NCBI GenBank assembly: GCA_020226215.1
Contig: CM035227.1
Location: 105,197,732 to 105,261,731, forward strand
Reading direction: 5' to 3'
DNA from: Sindora glabra
Taxonomy: Eukaryota > Streptophyta > Magnoliopsida > Fabales > Fabaceae
DNA: 64,000 nucleotides
This document shows, piece after piece, positions 62,275 to 64,000 of the stretch. Position 1 is the first letter of the stretch; the number at the start of each line of letters is the position of its first letter. The translations under genes and the position numbers were made by a program. The notes beneath the pieces are model-generated. The model had not been told where the DNA came from and ran no database searches. It was given only the letters and a program-made list of their open reading frames with translations.

Positions 62275-62354
<80 letters not shown>
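62275..62354 (+). tRNA. tRNA-Leu (anticodon UAG)
   Basis: The gene is 80 nt with a type II (long variable arm) structure. The acceptor gacagtt pairs with agctgtc with one G:U, the D arm begins tggccgagtgg (A box), and the anticodon stem ccaga/tctgg encloses the loop tttaggc with anticodon TAG. A variable arm (tccgaaaggg...) is followed by the T arm with B box ggttcaaatcc. The discriminator is A, and CCA is not encoded. A TATA-like ttatataca lies about 30-40 bp upstream, a caaca motif just before the gene and a T5 terminator at 62365-62369, all typical of plant tRNA genes. It reads CUA and related leucine codons. Confidence 0.97.
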
Positions 62355-62369
62355 GTTTAAATAATTTTT

Positions 62370-63435
62370 GCATTTAATTTTATTTCTGAATCAAACGGCA
62401 GAAACTGTTTATTTGAGAACAATCAGAATTCACCAGTGGCACTCATCACTAGCTCTCTTAGCCCTTCAACATTTCAATTTGAATGCATTTTGCTGCTTTT
62501 AAGGCAGGAATTTTCTTGCTCTTGATATTAATAGCAGGATTAAATTGTATGGTAATAGCGGGTGAAGATGAGTGTATCGCTCAATGGGGAAATATTAGTA
62601 TTAAAAGTTTTCATATTACTTCTACTTATATTCTACTTATATTTTAATAACTAAGATAATTATCTTAATTTGGTAAACAATCAACCATAATGTCAAATTT
62701 AATGGCAAAGTTAGAAGTAAAAAATTTAGAGGAGTTAAAATACATTTTATTAAAGATTTTAAATTTAGAGGGCTGCACATAAATTTTTTTGGAAAAAGTT
62801 CAAATTTGCGAAGGAAAAATTGAAAATTTTCCAATTTTGGGGTGGTTACTCCACGCTTTTATGGCACTATGTCCGTGGTCAAATCATCGTATTTATTAAA
62901 GTATAAATAAATATTATACTAAAATTTTAATACCATCATAGGTTTGAAAATATTCTTCCTCCGATGGGTTTCGGAAAGTGGGTGTAAAGCAATAAGTGTT
63001 TTTATTTATTTATTTTGGGCCTCTTGAGGGTAGCAGGATTCGAGGGACAACGAATTTCAACAAATCTTCTTTATAGTTGATTGTTTCTCTTTGGCACTGC
63101 TGATTCTCAGGGCATCTTCGCGGTTGTTGTAGTGAATTCTAAATGACTAAATTGACAGAGGTAGAAAAATTGTAATATCTTCAACATGCTAGTTGATGCC
63201 CTTGTATTTGGGAGCCAGGACAGAATCTTAAGTTAATAATCCACATTTGTCACAAAAGATCTTTTCCATCTAGTAAATGTTCCATTTAAGGTGATTATCT
63301 CAGCGTTGAATATGAAAATTAGAAGACAAACTAGTCCAAATAAAAAAATTAAGGGATACAAAAATCGAAAGAGAGTTAAAAGATTAAAATGTACGTTTTG
63401 AAATTTCACTTTTCACGACATTATTAAAGGACAAG
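62370..63435. other. Intergenic DNA, no gene recognised
   Basis: No convincing frame, splice structure or element boundary. The composition is mixed. Confidence 0.5.
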
Positions 63436-63438
63436 ATT

Positions 63439-63619
63439 GTAGGTGAATCCTCCGTTATGGCTGAAGCGTTAGCTAAGAGTGATGCTGTGATTTTAAGTCA
63501 ACCTCTCGGTCTTAGTAATATATGATTTGAATCAGATAATAAAGACTTAATAGCTGTTTGTTCAAGCTCAAAGTGCTGTCCGTGAGACATTGACTCTATT
63601 TTAAAAGATAGGCTTAACT
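63439..63619 (+). pseudogene. Decayed RNase H-like (RVT_3-type) fragment of a non-LTR retroelement
   Basis: The plus strand reads VGESSVMAEALAKSDAVILS then QPLGLSNI, a stop, FESDNKDLIAVCSSSKCCP, a stop, and DIDSILKDRL. The order AEALA..., LGL, ESDNKDLI and DI..IL matches the RNase H-like domain common in plant LINE-type and related reverse-transcriptase proteins (AEA-LA ... ESD-K-LI). Two in-frame TGA stops and no upstream domain make it a relic. A host RNase H-like protein fragment is the alternative. Confidence 0.5.
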
Positions 63620-64000
63620 ACAATCTTGATTGATTTTGATCATTTTAATTTGAAATAATTTATTTCGGTTGCTTTGAATTTTAATAGGATCAGTTTTGGT
63701 CTTAATATGTAGATTCCGTCATAGATTGAATAAACATGCGGAGTTGGAATTACTATTTCTTCCTTTGCTTTTTATTTTGGGTTAGTAATTTGCAATTTAT
63801 AATTGTAAATTTAAATTAAAAAAAAATGCAAGTCAATACCTTGAAATTCCAAGGTTAAAAAGGATGAGAAAATTGGTGCTGTTGTTACTGGTAGCGGACC
63901 GTACAAGAGAACATTGTTAAGCCAATAGTTCGCAGTTTGAACTTTGAAGAGAATGTTGGTGTTGGGGCTTGGAGCCGAACTTGATGAAAGAGAGAAAAAA
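63620..64000. other. Window edge, no gene recognised
   Basis: The segment 63600-63740 (aggcttaactacaatcttga ... gtagattccgtcatagattg) looks like dispersed-repeat sequence. The last 150 bp have a balanced composition but no recognisable frame before the window ends. Confidence 0.4.

Noticed and set aside
1..64000. Search for a novel defence, biosynthetic or mobile multi-gene system
   Set aside because: Only isolated eukaryotic genes and non-autonomous repeats are visible; no cluster of unknown coding frames exists that could form such a system.

Overview
This is nuclear DNA of a flowering plant, almost certainly a dicot and possibly a woody rosid (the lineage is an inference, not demonstrated). 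The evidence is the strong AT richness, long gene-poor intergenic DNA packed with small transposons, plant-type nuclear tRNA genes, a plant HD-Zip class I transcription factor with a GT-AG intron, and a plant seven-membrane-segment protein. There are no operons, ribosome binding sites, CRISPR arrays or prokaryotic mobile elements.

Only four intact genes are convincing. They are a single-exon gene for a seven-transmembrane protein of the Tmemb_40/TPRA1 type on the minus strand (27662-28624), a two-exon HD-Zip I gene on the plus strand (60023-61026), a tRNA-Val(AAC) gene (48979-49052) and a tRNA-Leu(UAG) gene (62275-62354). A pectinesterase-like reading frame at 15731-16480 is not a host gene in place. 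It is an interrupted fragment inside a complete 1338-bp CACTA transposon with matching ends and a 3-bp target duplication.

Layout. 1-15 kb: no host gene; a 1.39-kb Mutator-like element (3054-4442) inserted into one copy of a duplicated unit, a Stowaway-type MITE, a foldback MITE and a hAT-type MITE. 15.4-25 kb: the pectinesterase-carrying CACTA element, a 1.37-kb inverted repeat, a second hAT-type MITE related to the first, and a second Mutator-like element with a perfect 9-bp target duplication. 25-37 kb: diverged tandem repeats, the membrane-protein gene, a five-copy 146-bp tandem array, and a long region with ends like those of a Ty3/gypsy LTR. 37-49 kb: microsatellites, a Stowaway MITE, three hAT-like elements, an orphan miR172-complementary site, then the tRNA-Val gene. 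49-64 kb: mostly featureless AT-rich DNA, a tRNA-derived SINE with target duplication, a 195-bp tandem duplication just upstream of the HD-Zip gene, that gene, the tRNA-Leu gene and a decayed RNase H-like relic at the right edge.

The genes do not form a pathway. The main interest is the density of non-autonomous DNA transposons whose boundaries can be read directly, in particular the gene-fragment-carrying CACTA element. I found no convincing novel multi-gene system.
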